Below are positions 17,984-29,999 of a DNA stretch of 64,000 nucleotides, piece by piece (positions within the stretch are counted from its first letter, which is position 1; each line of letters begins with the position of its first letter). A model generated the notes under the pieces. That model was not told the origin of the DNA. It ran no database searches and saw only the letters and a list, made by a program, of their open reading frames with translations. Source of the DNA: Pseudomonas sp. Teo4 (GTDB lineage: Bacteria; Pseudomonadota; Gammaproteobacteria; Pseudomonadales; Pseudomonadaceae); contig NZ_JAXCIL010000002.1 of the NCBI RefSeq assembly GCF_034387475.1, positions 2,108,001 through 2,172,000 of the forward strand, read 5' to 3'. Position numbers and translations under genes: made by a program.

Positions 17984-19378
17984 ATGGATGACCAAGGACG
18001 CAACCCTTCCTCCAGCAAGCCAATCCTGTATGTGCTCGATACCAACGTCCTGATTCACGACCCCAATGCATTGCTGAACTTCGAGGAGCACCACGTCGCG
18101 ATCCCGATGACCGTGCTGGAGGAACTCGACAAGCTCAAGACTGGCAAACATACCATCGCCGCTGAATGCCGCCAGGCCATCCGCCTTATTGACCAGACCC
18201 TTGGAGATGCATCACCCAGCGATGTCGAGCAGGGTGTGCCGATCCAGCGTGGCAAAAGCGGGCCCAAAGGGTTCCTGTCGATCCTGATGAGCCCGCGAAG
18301 TGAACCCAACCGCCTGTTGCCGGAGAACCTGGCCGACAACATCATCATCAACCAGCTCCTCGAGCTGCGTGCGCGCCGCACCGACCTGGACGTGGTGCTG
18401 GTGACCAAGGACATCAACATGCGCCTGAAGGCGCGTGCCTGTGGCATCGCCGCCGAGGACTACAGCACCGACCAGCTGGTCGATGACGTGTCGTTGCTGT
18501 CCAAGGGCTACCATTCGGTCACCGGCTCGTTCTGGGACCGTGTCAGCAAGGTCGACACCCGTCAGGAACGTGGTCGCACCTGGCATCGGGTGCAACTGAT
18601 CGACAACCTGCCAGCGGTGCACGTCAATGAGTTCATCATCGATGAGCAAGGCTTCGTCGGCTGGATCAAGGGTATTCGCAACGACGAACTGCTGCTGCTC
18701 GACCTGCACCAGGAGCCGCTGCTGCATCAGGAGGCCTGGGGCCTTAAGCCGCGAGACATCCATCAGAGCCTGGCGCTGTTCGCCTTGCTCGACCCGGATA
18801 TCCATCTGGTCAACCTGACCGGCGCAGCTGGCTCGGGCAAGACCATCCTGGCGCTGGCCGCAGCCATCGAGCAGACCATGGTCAGCAAGCGCTACCGGCG
18901 CATCATCGCCACCCGCAGCGTGCAGGGGCTGGACCAGGAGATCGGCTTCCTGCCGGGCACCGAGGCCGAGAAGATGGAGCCTTGGCTGGGCGCCATCACC
19001 GACAACCTCGAAGCCTTGCACATGGATGACGAAAGCACCCATGGCAGCGTCGAGTACATCCTCGAGCGGGTTCCGCTGCAGTTCAAGTCGCTCAACTACA
19101 TTCGTGGCCGCAGCTTCCAACAAAGCCTGATCCTGATCGACGAGTGCCAGAACCTGACGCCGCACCAGATGAAAACCATCATCACCCGTGCCGGCTCCGG
19201 TTCCAAGGTGGTCTGCCTGGGCAACCTGGCGCAGATCGACACCCCCTACCTGTCCGCGACCAGCTCGGGCCTGACCTACCTGACCGAGCGCTTCAAGGAC
19301 TTCCCCCATGGTGTGCATATCACGCTTCAGGGCGTGCCGCGTTCGGTGCTGGCAGAGTACGCCGAGTCGCATCTGTAA
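17984..19378 (+). CDS. PIN-PhoH family ATPase (PhoH2-type)
   Basis: 464 aa. An N-terminal PIN RNase domain (about residues 1-145) carries the acidic start YVLDTNVLIHDPNAL and further Asp residues; a C-terminal PhoH P-loop domain (about 245-460) carries Walker A GAAGSGKTILA and Walker B LILIDECQNL. The PIN-PhoH architecture is linked to RNA unwinding and cleavage. It has its own upstream region of about 270 bp, and the start (ATG 17984) has AAGGTGA upstream. A REP pair follows the stop. Confidence 0.9.
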   Translation: MDDQGRNPSSSKPILYVLDTNVLIHDPNALLNFEEHHVAIPMTVLEELDKLKTGKHTIAAECRQAIRLIDQTLGDASPSDVEQGVPIQRGKSGPKGFLSILMSPRSEPNRLLPENLADNIIINQLLELRARRTDLDVVLVTKDINMRLKARACGIAAEDYSTDQLVDDVSLLSKGYHSVTGSFWDRVSKVDTRQERGRTWHRVQLIDNLPAVHVNEFIIDEQGFVGWIKGIRNDELLLLDLHQEPLLHQEAWGLKPRDIHQSLALFALLDPDIHLVNLTGAAGSGKTILALAAAIEQTMVSKRYRRIIATRSVQGLDQEIGFLPGTEAEKMEPWLGAITDNLEALHMDDESTHGSVEYILERVPLQFKSLNYIRGRSFQQSLILIDECQNLTPHQMKTIITRAGSGSKVVCLGNLAQIDTPYLSATSSGLTYLTERFKDFPHGVHITLQGVPRSVLAEYAESHL

Positions 19379-19403
19379 CCCCTGTCGCCGGGCGGTGCGC
19401 CGC

Positions 19404-19498
19404 CCGGCCTCTTCGCGGGTAAACCCGCTCCCACAGGAGCATCACGGCTTTGAATTCGGTGATAAGCCTGTGGGAGCGGGTTTACCCGCGAAGAGGCC
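19404..19498. repeat. Inverted REP pair (GTTTACCCGCGAAGAGG type)
   Basis: Two facing copies of the P. putida REP (GGCCTCTTCGCGGGTAAACC...CCCACAGG and its inverse), about 19404-19436 and 19467-19498, fill the gap between phoH and moaC. Confidence 0.9.
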
Positions 19499-19576
19499 AG
19501 GACTGTCGATACATTGCACTGCTCAAACCTGACCCACAGGTTTACACTCTTTAGTTCCCTCCACAGGAGCAAAGCA

Positions 19577-20047
19577 GTGCTGACTCATCTCGATTCCCAG
19601 GGGCGCGCCAACATGGTCGACGTCACTGAAAAAGCCGTTACCGAACGCGAGGCCACTGCCGAAGCGCGGGTGCGCATGTTGCCGCAGACCTTGCAGATGA
19701 TCGTCGACGGCGAGCACCCCAAGGGCGATGTGTTCGCCGTGGCACGCATCGCCGGCATTCAGGCGGCGAAAAAGACCAGCGACCTGATTCCGCTGTGCCA
19801 CCCGTTGATGCTCACCAGCGTCAAGGTCGAGCTGAGTGCCGATGGCCAGGATGCCGTGCGTATCGTCGCCCGCTGCAAGCTGGCCGGGCAGACCGGCGTC
19901 GAGATGGAAGCCCTGACCGCCGCCAGCGTTGCCGCACTGACCATCTACGACATGTGCAAGGCCGTGGACAAAGGCATGGTCATCGAGCAGGTGCGCCTGC
20001 TGGAGAAACTTGGCGGCAAGAGCGGCCACTACAAGGTGGAGGCGTGA
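19577..20047 (+). CDS. moaC: Cyclic pyranopterin monophosphate synthase MoaC
   Basis: 156 aa from GTG 19577 (read [16 protein letters not shown]), with AGGAG 8 bases upstream. Works with MoaA to make cPMP, the first intermediate of molybdenum cofactor. Conserved [29 protein letters not shown] and the active-site Lys in MCKAVDKGM are present. Its stop overlaps the moaD start (TGATG). Confidence 0.95.
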   Translation: MLTHLDSQGRANMVDVTEKAVTEREATAEARVRMLPQTLQMIVDGEHPKGDVFAVARIAGIQAAKKTSDLIPLCHPLMLTSVKVELSADGQDAVRIVARCKLAGQTGVEMEALTAASVAALTIYDMCKAVDKGMVIEQVRLLEKLGGKSGHYKVEA

Positions 20048-20292
20048 TGAAGGTCAAAGTGATGTATTTCGCCCGTTACCGCGAATTGCTGGGGCTGGAT
20101 GCCGAGCGTGTGGAGGGCGAGTTCAAGGTGCTGGACGATGTGCGCCAGGCGCTGGTGGCCAAGGGTGGGCAGTATGCGGTGCTGGCCGAGCAGAACCTGA
20201 TGTGCGCCCGTAATGAAGAGCTGTGCAGGCTCGATGAGCCGTTGGAGGAGGGCGACGACGTGGCGTTCTTCCCACCGGTGACCGGAGGCTGA
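20047..20292 (+). CDS. moaD: Molybdopterin synthase small subunit MoaD
   Basis: 81 aa ubiquitin-like sulphur carrier ending in the required Gly-Gly (FFPPVTGG), whose thiocarboxylate gives sulphur to cPMP. The start is the ATG overlapping the moaC stop. moaE starts 2 bases after its stop. Confidence 0.95.
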   Translation: MKVKVMYFARYRELLGLDAERVEGEFKVLDDVRQALVAKGGQYAVLAEQNLMCARNEELCRLDEPLEEGDDVAFFPPVTGG

Positions 20293-20294
20293 AC

Positions 20295-20741
20295 ATGACG
20301 GTGCGAGTGCAGGAAGGGGCGTTCGACCCAGGGCTTGAGACCAATGCCATGCACGCCGCCAATGTCGGCGTAGGCGCGGTGGTCAGCTTCGTGGGCTATG
20401 TGCGCGACTTCAACGATGGCCAGGAGGTGGCCGGGATGTTCCTCGAGCACTATCCGGGCATGACCGAGAAGGCCCTGGCCAAGATCGTGGTAGAGGCCGA
20501 GCAGCGCTGGCCGTTGCTGAAGGTGGAGGTGTTGCACCGCATTGGTGCCCTGGAGCCGGGCGAGCCGATCGTGTTCGTCGGCGTGGCCAGTGCCCACCGG
20601 CAGGCAGCGTTCGATGCCTGCAATTTCATCATGGATTATCTGAAGACCCGGGCGCCATTCTGGAAAAAAGAGAATACCCGGGAGGGGGCGCGCTGGGTGG
20701 AAGGGAAGCAGAGCGATCAGGATGCGGCGGGGCGCTGGTAG
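20295..20741 (+). CDS. moaE: Molybdopterin synthase catalytic subunit MoaE
   Basis: 148 aa. Together with MoaD it inserts two sulphurs into cPMP to make molybdopterin. Family segments VGAVVSFVGYVRDFN, VGVASAHRQAAFDAC and the Lys-rich active-site region KTRAPFWKKE (about residues 116-125) are present. It is the last gene of moaCDE; a REP pair follows. Confidence 0.95.
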   Translation: MTVRVQEGAFDPGLETNAMHAANVGVGAVVSFVGYVRDFNDGQEVAGMFLEHYPGMTEKALAKIVVEAEQRWPLLKVEVLHRIGALEPGEPIVFVGVASAHRQAAFDACNFIMDYLKTRAPFWKKENTREGARWVEGKQSDQDAAGRW

Positions 20742-20773
20742 GTCTGAGTTGGATGGCCGGGGCGTAGCCCCGG

Positions 20774-20863
20774 ATCGCCGGCAAGCCGGCTCCCACAGGA
20801 GCCCCGCTACCCCTGGGGTCAGAGCATGACCTGTGGGAGCGGGTTTACCCGCGAAGAGGCCGG
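20774..20863. repeat. REP pair of mixed type between moaE and rhlB
   Basis: An ATCGCCGGCAAGCCGGCTCC-type REP at about 20774-20799 faces a GTGGGAGCGGGTTTACCCGC-type REP at about 20831-20863. The two REP subtypes are thus combined in one element between convergent genes. Confidence 0.85.
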
Positions 20864-20869
20864 CACAGA

Positions 20870-22303
20870 TTAATGGTGCTTGCGCGGCACCGGCTTCAAC
20901 AGCTCATCCGGCGGCATTTCACATTTGATCTTGCGCCCCAGCAACTCCTCGATCGCCGGCAGCTGGTAGGAGTCATCCTCACCGGCAAAGCTGATCGACA
21001 CGCCACTGGTGCCCGCCCGCCCGGTACGACCGATGCGGTGGACATAGTCATCCGGGTCTTCAGGCAGGGTGAAGTTGATCACGTGGCTGATGCCATCGAT
21101 GTGGATGCCGCGGCCTGCCACGTCGGTGGCCACCAGCACGGTGATGCGGCCTTCACGGAAGTTCTCCAGGGTGCGAATCCGCTTGTGCTGAGGCACGTCC
21201 CCGGAAAGCTGGGCGGCGTTGATGCCGTCGCGCACCAATTTTTCCTCGATGCGCCGCACTTCGTCCTTGCGGTTGGCGAATACCATCACCCGTTCCCACT
21301 TGTTCTGGGTCACCAGGTTGTACAGCAGCTTGTACTTGTCGCTGCCCGCGACGGCATAAACATGTTGCTCGACCGTTTCGCTGGCCACGTTCTCCGGCTC
21401 GATCTCGACGATTTCCGGGTTGGTGGTCCACTGCTTGGCCAGGTTCATCACGTCGTCGGTGAAGGTGGCGGAGAACAGCAGGGTCTGGCGCTCGCTCTTG
21501 GGCGGAGTCTGGCGAATGATCTGGCGCACTTGTGGAATGAAGCCCATGTCCAGCATGCGGTCGGCTTCATCCAGCACCAGCACCTCGACCATGTCCAGGT
21601 GCACTTCGCCGCGTTGGTTGAAGTCCAGCAGGCGGCCCGGGGTGGCGACCAGGATGTCGCAGTGGCGCGCTTCCAGGCTTTTCAGCTGCTTGTCGAAGTC
21701 CATGCCGCCGACGAAGCTCATGACGTTCAGGCCGCTGTACTTGGTCAGCGCCATGGCGTCCTTGGCGATCTGCACCACCAGCTCGCGGGTCGGGGCGATG
21801 ATCAACGCACGCGGTTCGCCCATGTAGCGTTCCTTGGGCGGCGGCGTCTGCTGCAGCTGGGAGATGATCGAGATCAGGAACGCAGCGGTCTTGCCGGTAC
21901 CGGTCTGGGCCCGGCCGATGGCGTCTTTGCCGCGCAGGGTATGGCCGAGCACCTGGGCCTGGATGGGGGTGCAGTAGGGGAAGCCGAGGTCGTGGATCGC
22001 ATGCATCAGCTCGTTGGAGAGCTTGAAGTCATGGAAGCGGGTCTTGCCTTCCTGCGGCTCGACCACGAAGTCTTCCGGCTTCCACAGGTTTGCCTGCGGT
22101 TTGGGCTTGCGCTCGCGGCGCGGCTTGTCCTTGGCCGGTTTGTCGGCGACAACAGGCGCTGCGGGTTTGGCGCTGGGCTTGGTCGGGGCGACCTCGGGTT
22201 GCGCAGCCGGTGCCGGCGCGGGCGTATTCACCGGGGCGACGGGCTCGACGGCCTGAGGCGCGGCGTCTCCCTTGCCGAATATTTTCTTGAGTGCCTTGAG
22301 CAC
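20870..22303 (-). CDS. rhlB: DEAD-box RNA helicase RhlB
   Basis: 477 aa. A Pro/Ala/Lys-rich disordered N-terminal extension (about 1-85) precedes the two RecA domains. Motifs: Q-motif region [17 protein letters not shown], Ia PTRELV, Ib ATPGRL, II DEAD ([10 protein letters not shown]), III SAT, IV-VI including [10 protein letters not shown]. RhlB is the helicase associated with the RNA degradosome in gamma-proteobacteria; the N-terminal extension is longer than in E. coli RhlB. Other pseudomonad DEAD-box subfamilies are an alternative, so the symbol is likely rather than certain. Confidence 0.9.
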   Translation of the reverse strand: MLKALKKIFGKGDAAPQAVEPVAPVNTPAPAPAAQPEVAPTKPSAKPAAPVVADKPAKDKPRRERKPKPQANLWKPEDFVVEPQEGKTRFHDFKLSNELMHAIHDLGFPYCTPIQAQVLGHTLRGKDAIGRAQTGTGKTAAFLISIISQLQQTPPPKERYMGEPRALIIAPTRELVVQIAKDAMALTKYSGLNVMSFVGGMDFDKQLKSLEARHCDILVATPGRLLDFNQRGEVHLDMVEVLVLDEADRMLDMGFIPQVRQIIRQTPPKSERQTLLFSATFTDDVMNLAKQWTTNPEIVEIEPENVASETVEQHVYAVAGSDKYKLLYNLVTQNKWERVMVFANRKDEVRRIEEKLVRDGINAAQLSGDVPQHKRIRTLENFREGRITVLVATDVAGRGIHIDGISHVINFTLPEDPDDYVHRIGRTGRAGTSGVSISFAGEDDSYQLPAIEELLGRKIKCEMPPDELLKPVPRKHH

Positions 22304-22403
22304 GATCGTCTCATCAATTGGTTAAGGAATGTACGCCGGGCAGTGTAATGCAAGATTCGGGCGCGGCGTAGTGGAATGCTCGGACAGCTACATCGGGAGC
22401 GGC

Positions 22404-23393
<990 letters not shown>

Positions 23394-24422
23394 ATGAAGA
23401 TGTTGAAAACCACCCTGGCAGTCCTGACCGCTGCCGCCGCGCTGGGAGCCACCAGCTTCGCACAGGCCGGCGCCACTCTCGATGCGGTGAAGAAGAAGGG
23501 CTTCGTCCAGTGTGGCGTGAGCGACGGTCTTCCAGGTTTCTCGGTCCCTGATGCCCAGGGCAAGATCGTCGGTATCGACGCCGACGTATGCCGCGCTGTC
23601 GCCGCTGCGGTGTTCGGTGACGCCACCAAGGTCAAGTTCAGCCAGCTCAACGCCAAGGAGCGTTTCACCGCGCTGCAGTCGGGCGAAGTCGATGTGCTGT
23701 CGCGTAACACTACCTGGACCAGCTCGCGTGATGCCGGCATGGGCCTGGTGTTCGCCGGTGTCACCTACTATGACGGTGTAGGTTTCCTGGTCAACAAGAA
23801 GCTGGGCGTCTCCAGCGCCAAGGAACTCGATGGCGCGACCATCTGCATCCAGGCCGGTACCACCACCGAGCTGAACGTTTCCGACTTCTTCCGCGCCAAT
23901 AATCTCAAGTACACCCCGATCACCTTCGACACTTCCGACGAAAGCGCCAAGTCGCTGGAGTCCGGTCGTTGCGACGTGCTGACCTCGGACAAGTCGCAGC
24001 TGTTTGCCCAGCGCTCCAAGCTGGCCGCGCCGACCGAGTACGTGGTGCTGCCGGAAACCATCTCCAAGGAGCCTCTGGGCCCGGTGGTGCGCAAGGGCGA
24101 CGAAGAGTGGTTCAGCATCGTCAAGTGGACCCTGTTCGCCATGCTCAACGCCGAAGAGGCGGGTATCACCTCGAAGAACGTCGAGGCTGAAGCCAAGTCC
24201 ACCAAGAACCCTGATGTCGCCCGTCTGCTGGGCGCCGATGGCGAATATGGCAAAGACCTCAAGCTGCCCAAGGACTGGGTAGTGCAGATCGTCAAGCAAG
24301 TCGGCAACTACGGCGAAGTGTTCGAGAAGAACCTGGGCCAGAGCACCGACCTGAAGATCGACCGTGGCATGAACGCCCTGTGGAACAACGGCGGCATCCA
24401 GTACGCGCCACCTGTGCGCTGA
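23394..24422 (+). CDS. aapJ: General L-amino-acid ABC transporter, periplasmic binding protein AapJ
   Basis: 342 aa. A signal peptide (1-25, ending FAQA) is followed by a two-lobed SBP_bac_3 fold with GKIVGIDADVCRAVAAAVFGD and NTTWTSSRDAGMGLVFAGV, the usual ligand-side segments of this family. It captures amino acids in the periplasm for AapQMP. First gene of the operon, downstream of the sigma54 promoter; 67 bp before aapQ. Confidence 0.95.
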   Translation: MKMLKTTLAVLTAAAALGATSFAQAGATLDAVKKKGFVQCGVSDGLPGFSVPDAQGKIVGIDADVCRAVAAAVFGDATKVKFSQLNAKERFTALQSGEVDVLSRNTTWTSSRDAGMGLVFAGVTYYDGVGFLVNKKLGVSSAKELDGATICIQAGTTTELNVSDFFRANNLKYTPITFDTSDESAKSLESGRCDVLTSDKSQLFAQRSKLAAPTEYVVLPETISKEPLGPVVRKGDEEWFSIVKWTLFAMLNAEEAGITSKNVEAEAKSTKNPDVARLLGADGEYGKDLKLPKDWVVQIVKQVGNYGEVFEKNLGQSTDLKIDRGMNALWNNGGIQYAPPVR

Positions 24423-24489
24423 TGGTTGCACCCTGCGGCGGCATTCCGCCGCCGCAGGTTGTTCGAATCCCTTTTTTCCGGGGCACTTC

Positions 24490-25668
24490 ATGCAAAATCA
24501 AATCGGCGCACCCAAGGGGTTATCCCTGAGCGATCCACGTGTGCGCGCGTGGCTGTTCCAGATCCTCACGATCGTCTTCGTGGTCGGTCTGGGCTGGTAC
24601 CTGTTCCACAACACGCAGACCAACCTGCAACACCGGGGCATCACCTCCGGCTTCGACTTCCTCGACCGCAGCGCCGGCTTCGGCATCGCCCAGCACCTGA
24701 TTCCTTACGTGGAGTCCGACAGCTATGCGCGTGTGTTCGTCATCGGCCTGCTCAACACCCTGTTGGTGACGTTCATCGGTGTCATTCTGGCGACGATCCT
24801 GGGCTTCATCATCGGCGTGGCGCGCTTGTCGCCGAACTGGATGATCAACAAGCTGGCAACCGTGTATGTGGAGACCTTCCGCAACATTCCGCCGCTGCTG
24901 CAGATTCTGTTCTGGTACTTCGCGGTGTTTCTGACCCTGCCAGGACCGCGGGGCAGCATCAACATCGACGACACCTTCTTCATCAGCAACCGCGGCCTGA
25001 ACATGCCGGGCGCCTCCATGGCCGAGGGCTTCTGGCCATTCGTCATCGCGCTGGGGCTGGCGATCGTGGCCATCGTGTTGATGGTGCGTTACGCCAACAA
25101 GCGGTTCGATGAAACCGGCGAGCCGTTCCACAAGTTCTGGGTCGGCCTGGCACTGGTCATCGTCATTCCCGGTGCCTGCGCCTTGCTGTTCGGCAGCCCG
25201 GTGCACTGGGAAGTGCCGGAGTTGAAAGGCTTCAACTTCGTCGGTGGCTGGGTGCTGATTCCTGAGCTGCTGGCGCTGACCCTGGCGCTGACCATCTACA
25301 CCGCAGCGTTCATCGCCGAGATCGTGCGTTCCGGCATCCGTTCGGTCAGCCATGGCCAGACCGAGGCCGCCCGTTCGCTGGGGCTGCGCGAGGGCCCGAC
25401 CCTGCGCAAGGTAATCATCCCCCAGGCACTGCGGGTGATCATTCCGCCGCTGACCAGCCAGTACCTGAACCTGGCGAAGAACTCGTCCCTGGCTGCCGGT
25501 ATCGGCTACCCGGAGATGGTCTCGCTGTTCGCCGGTACCGTGCTCAACCAGACCGGCCAGGCCATCGAGGTGATCGCCATCACCATGAGTGTCTATCTCG
25601 CCATCAGCATCAGCATTTCGCTGCTGATGAACTGGTACAACAAGCGCATTGCGCTGATCGAGCGGTGA
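24490..25668 (+). CDS. aapQ: General L-amino-acid ABC transporter, permease AapQ
   Basis: 392 aa inner-membrane permease of the HisMQ type with about eight helices. The EAA loop is GQTEAARSLGLREG (about residues 293-306), where AapP docks. It pairs with AapM as a heterodimer. It lies between aapJ and aapM (10 bp gap). Confidence 0.95.
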   Translation: MQNQIGAPKGLSLSDPRVRAWLFQILTIVFVVGLGWYLFHNTQTNLQHRGITSGFDFLDRSAGFGIAQHLIPYVESDSYARVFVIGLLNTLLVTFIGVILATILGFIIGVARLSPNWMINKLATVYVETFRNIPPLLQILFWYFAVFLTLPGPRGSINIDDTFFISNRGLNMPGASMAEGFWPFVIALGLAIVAIVLMVRYANKRFDETGEPFHKFWVGLALVIVIPGACALLFGSPVHWEVPELKGFNFVGGWVLIPELLALTLALTIYTAAFIAEIVRSGIRSVSHGQTEAARSLGLREGPTLRKVIIPQALRVIIPPLTSQYLNLAKNSSLAAGIGYPEMVSLFAGTVLNQTGQAIEVIAITMSVYLAISISISLLMNWYNKRIALIER

Positions 25669-25678
25669 GGATACGCCC

Positions 25679-26776
25679 GTGAATGCCCATGTTTTCAAAC
25701 CTGACATGCCGCCACCGGTGAAAACCGTCGGCGTACTCGCATGGATGCGTGCCAACCTGTTCTCCAGCTGGCTCAACACCTTGCTGACCCTGTTCGCCGT
25801 GTACCTGGTGTGGCTGATCGTGCCACCGCTGGTGCAGTGGGCGTTGATCGACGCCAACTGGGTCGGCACCACCCGCGCTGATTGCACCAAGGAGGGCGCC
25901 TGCTGGGTGTTCGTCCAGCAGCGCTTTGGCCAGTTCATGTACGGCTACTACCCGGCCGAATTGCGCTGGCGCGTGGACCTGACCGTGTGGCTTGCCGTGC
26001 TCGGTGCCGCGCCGCTGTTCATCAAGCGTTTCCCACGTAAAGCCGTTTATGGCCTGGGCTTCCTGGTGCTATACCCGATCCTGGCCTACACGCTGCTGCA
26101 CGGTGGCGTTCTGGGACTGGAGAATGTGGCGACCAGCCAGTGGGGCGGCTTGATGCTGACCTTGGTCATCGCGACGGTCGGCATCGTCGGCGCCTTGCCG
26201 CTGGGCATTTTGCTGGCCCTGGGGCGGCGTTCGCGCATGCCGGCGGTGAAGGTGGTTTGCGTAACCTTCATTGAGTTCTGGCGCGGCGTGCCGTTGATCA
26301 CCGTGCTGTTCATGTCTTCGGTGATGCTGCCGTTGTTCCTGCCTGAGGGCATGAGCTTCGACAAGCTGCTGCGGGCAATGATCGGCGTGATCCTGTTCCA
26401 GTCGGCCTATATCGCCGAAGTGGTTCGGGGCGGCCTGCAGGCCATCCCCAAGGGCCAGTACGAAGCCGCTGCGGCCATGGGCCTGGGCTACTGGCGTGCG
26501 ATGGGCCTGGTGATTCTGCCCCAGGCGCTGAAGCTGGTGATTCCAGGCATCGTCAACACCTTCATTGCGTTGTTCAAGGACACCAGTCTGGTGATCATCA
26601 TCGGCCTGTTCGACCTGCTCAACAGCGTCAAGCAGGCAGCTGCCGACCCGGCTTGGCTGGGCATGGCCACCGAAGGCTATGTGTTCGCGGCCCTGGTTTT
26701 CTGGATTTTCTGTTTCGGTATGTCCCGCTACTCCATGCACCTGGAGCGCAAGCTGGACACTGGCCACAAGCGTTAG
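25679..26776 (+). CDS. aapM: General L-amino-acid ABC transporter, permease AapM
   Basis: 365 aa, the second HisMQ-type permease, with EAA loop [18 protein letters not shown] (about residues 260-277) and about eight helices. The start is GTG 25679, just after a GAGG ribosome site that overlaps the aapQ stop. Followed by aapP after 10 bp. Confidence 0.95.
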   Translation: MNAHVFKPDMPPPVKTVGVLAWMRANLFSSWLNTLLTLFAVYLVWLIVPPLVQWALIDANWVGTTRADCTKEGACWVFVQQRFGQFMYGYYPAELRWRVDLTVWLAVLGAAPLFIKRFPRKAVYGLGFLVLYPILAYTLLHGGVLGLENVATSQWGGLMLTLVIATVGIVGALPLGILLALGRRSRMPAVKVVCVTFIEFWRGVPLITVLFMSSVMLPLFLPEGMSFDKLLRAMIGVILFQSAYIAEVVRGGLQAIPKGQYEAAAAMGLGYWRAMGLVILPQALKLVIPGIVNTFIALFKDTSLVIIIGLFDLLNSVKQAAADPAWLGMATEGYVFAALVFWIFCFGMSRYSMHLERKLDTGHKR

Positions 26777-26786
26777 GAGTTTCGAA

Positions 26787-27551
26787 ATGAGTGAAGCGAT
26801 CAAGCAGCCTGCCGGCCCCGAAGGCATCATCCAGATGCAGGGCGTGAACAAGTGGTACGGCCAGTTCCATGTGCTCAAGGACATCAACCTGAACGTGCGC
26901 CAGGGTGAGCGAATCGTGCTGTGCGGGCCGTCCGGCTCGGGCAAGTCCACCACCATCCGTTGTCTCAACCGCCTGGAAGAGCACCAGCAGGGGCGCATCG
27001 TCGTCGATGGCGTGGAACTGACCAACGACCTCAAGCAGATCGAGGCGATCCGCCGCGAGGTGGGCATGGTGTTCCAGCACTTCAACCTGTTCCCGCACCT
27101 GAGCATCCTCGAGAACTGCACCCTGGCGCCCATGTGGGTACGCAAGATGCCACGGCGCAAGGCCGAGGAAATCGCCATGCACTATCTGGAGCGCGTACGC
27201 ATTCCGGAGCAGGCGCACAAGTATCCGGGGCAGTTGTCCGGTGGCCAGCAGCAGCGTGTGGCGATTGCCCGGGCGCTGTGCATGAAGCCCAAGATCATGC
27301 TGTTCGACGAGCCTACTTCGGCGCTTGACCCGGAAATGGTGAAGGAAGTGCTCGACACCATGGTTGGCCTGGCCGAGGACGGTATGACCATGCTCTGCGT
27401 AACCCACGAAATGGGCTTCGCCCGCACCGTGGCGAACCGGGTGATCTTCATGGACAAAGGGGAGATCGTCGAGCAGGCGGCGCCGGATGACTTCTTCGAC
27501 CGGCCACGCAGTGACCGGACCAAGTTGTTCCTCAGCCAGATTCTGCACTGA
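26787..27551 (+). CDS. aapP: General L-amino-acid ABC transporter, ATPase AapP
   Basis: 254 aa from ATG 26787 ([10 protein letters not shown]). Walker [11 protein letters not shown]-loop [11 protein letters not shown], signature [15 protein letters not shown], Walker [15 protein letters not shown] and H-loop CVTHEM are intact. It energises amino-acid uptake through AapQM. A terminator hairpin follows. Confidence 0.96.
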   Translation: MSEAIKQPAGPEGIIQMQGVNKWYGQFHVLKDINLNVRQGERIVLCGPSGSGKSTTIRCLNRLEEHQQGRIVVDGVELTNDLKQIEAIRREVGMVFQHFNLFPHLSILENCTLAPMWVRKMPRRKAEEIAMHYLERVRIPEQAHKYPGQLSGGQQQRVAIARALCMKPKIMLFDEPTSALDPEMVKEVLDTMVGLAEDGMTMLCVTHEMGFARTVANRVIFMDKGEIVEQAAPDDFFDRPRSDRTKLFLSQILH

Positions 27552-27557
27552 TGTAAC

Positions 27558-27580
27558 GGGGGCCGCATTGCGGCCCCTTG

Positions 27581-27590
<10 letters not shown>
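27558..27590 (+). terminator. Rho-independent terminator after aapP
   Basis: GGGGCCGC (27559-27566) and GCGGCCCC (27570-27577) form a strong stem with an ATT loop, followed by TTGTCATTTTT. It overlaps the 3' end of the convergent algW. Confidence 0.8.
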
Positions 27591-28741
<1,151 letters not shown>

Positions 28742-28851
28742 GAACGAATCCTGGGAGTGGGGCGGGGGCCAATGGCAGCGCAGCGGGGTGCGAGCGCGCG
28801 CGATCATACACCTGAAGCCATTGATCGGCACCGCTGAAACCGTGTTGTTCT

Positions 28852-28919
28852 ATTCGCGGGCAAGCCCGCTCCCACAGGTTCTGCGCAACCCCTGTGGGAG
28901 CGGGCTTGCCCGCGAATGG
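28852..28919. repeat. Tight inverted REP pair
   Basis: ATTCGCGGGCAAGCCCGCTC...CCACAGG at 28852-28878 faces its exact inverse at about 28891-28919, with only 12 bases between. It lies between the divergent algW and NIF3 genes. Confidence 0.9.
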
Positions 28920-29043
28920 AACACCGCAGCCTTATCCCCCAAGCGACTGCCGCCGGTTTCCCCGAAGCCGGCGACGGCCCATAATGGCGGCCATTATACG
29001 GGCGTTGTGCCCGTCGAAAGCGCAGATTTCGAGGAGATTTTCC

Positions 29044-29802
29044 ATGGCCGTCGCCCTGAACACCCTGGTCGAGGAAGCCGAACGCTACCTGGGCAGCGCG
29101 AAGATCCAGGATTACTGCCCCAATGGCCTGCAGGTCGAAGGGCGACCGCAGGTCAGTCGCATCGTCAGTGGCGTGACCGCCAGCCAGGCGTTGCTCGATG
29201 CGGCGGTGGAGGCCGATGCCGACCTGATACTGGTTCACCACGGCTATTTCTGGAAGGGCGAGAACCCCTGCATCACCGGTATCAAGCAGCGCCGTCTGAA
29301 AACCTTGCTCAAGCACGACATCAGCCTGCTGGCCTTCCACTTGCCTCTGGACGTGCACCCCGAGGTGGGTAACAACGTGCAACTGGCGCGCCAGCTGGAC
29401 ATTACCGTCGAGGGGCCGCTGGACCCAGAGAACCCCAAAGTGGTCGGGCTGGTCGGGTCGCTGGCTGAGCCAATGACGGCACGGGATTTCGCCCGGCGGG
29501 TGCAGGAGGTGATGGGGCGTGAGCCGTTGCTGGTCGAAGGCGACGCGATGATTCGCCGGGTCGGCTGGTGCACCGGAGGCGGGCAGGGCTACATCGATAC
29601 CGCGATTGCCGCGGGGGTTGACCTGTTCATCAGTGGCGAGGCGTCCGAGCAGACCTTCCACAGCGCACGGGAGAATGGCGTGAGCTTTATCGCCGCTGGG
29701 CACCATGCCACTGAGCGGTACGGCGTGCAGGCGCTGGGGGATTACCTGGCGCGGCGGTTTGCCGTGGAGCACCTGTTCATCGATTGTCCGAATCCAATCT
29801 GA
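29044..29802 (+). CDS. NIF3/YbgI-like dinuclear metal protein
   Basis: 252 aa from ATG 29044 (MAVALNTLVEEAERYLG), with GAGGAG upstream. It has the NIF3 motifs NGLQVEGRP, LVHHGYFWKGE (metal-binding His pair, about residues 63-73) and AGHHATERYG near the C-terminus. The family (type 2 GTP cyclohydrolase I-like) forms a toroidal hexamer with a dinuclear metal site; its true substrate is unsettled. Confidence 0.9.
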   Translation: MAVALNTLVEEAERYLGSAKIQDYCPNGLQVEGRPQVSRIVSGVTASQALLDAAVEADADLILVHHGYFWKGENPCITGIKQRRLKTLLKHDISLLAFHLPLDVHPEVGNNVQLARQLDITVEGPLDPENPKVVGLVGSLAEPMTARDFARRVQEVMGREPLLVEGDAMIRRVGWCTGGGQGYIDTAIAAGVDLFISGEASEQTFHSARENGVSFIAAGHHATERYGVQALGDYLARRFAVEHLFIDCPNPI

Positions 29803-29813
29803 GACCTGTACCG

Positions 29814-29858
29814 ACCTCTTCGCGGGTAAACCCGCTCCCACAGACCCGCGAAGAGGCC
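29814..29858. repeat. Single REP element, hairpin form
   Basis: CCTCTTCGCGGGTAAACCCG...CACAG followed directly by CCCGCGAAGAGG forms one compact REP hairpin between the NIF3 gene and cysD; it could also act as terminator. Confidence 0.85.
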
Positions 29859-29999
29859 CGCATTGGCCCAAACCCCCAGTCATATCGTTAGATTGTTTCG
29901 ATCTAGTCCGCCTCCTAAATAGAATCAGCCGCTGTGATAAAGTGGCTCGCTCGAACACGGCCCGCAGGCCGTCCATAAGATCGTTTTTCGTGAGTAGCC

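Noticed and set aside
28852..28919. Strong hairpin between algW and the NIF3 gene considered as a terminator or as a palindromic phage attachment site.
   Set aside because: Its arms match REP consensus found at other places in the window, it lies between divergent genes where no terminator is needed, and no integrase is nearby.
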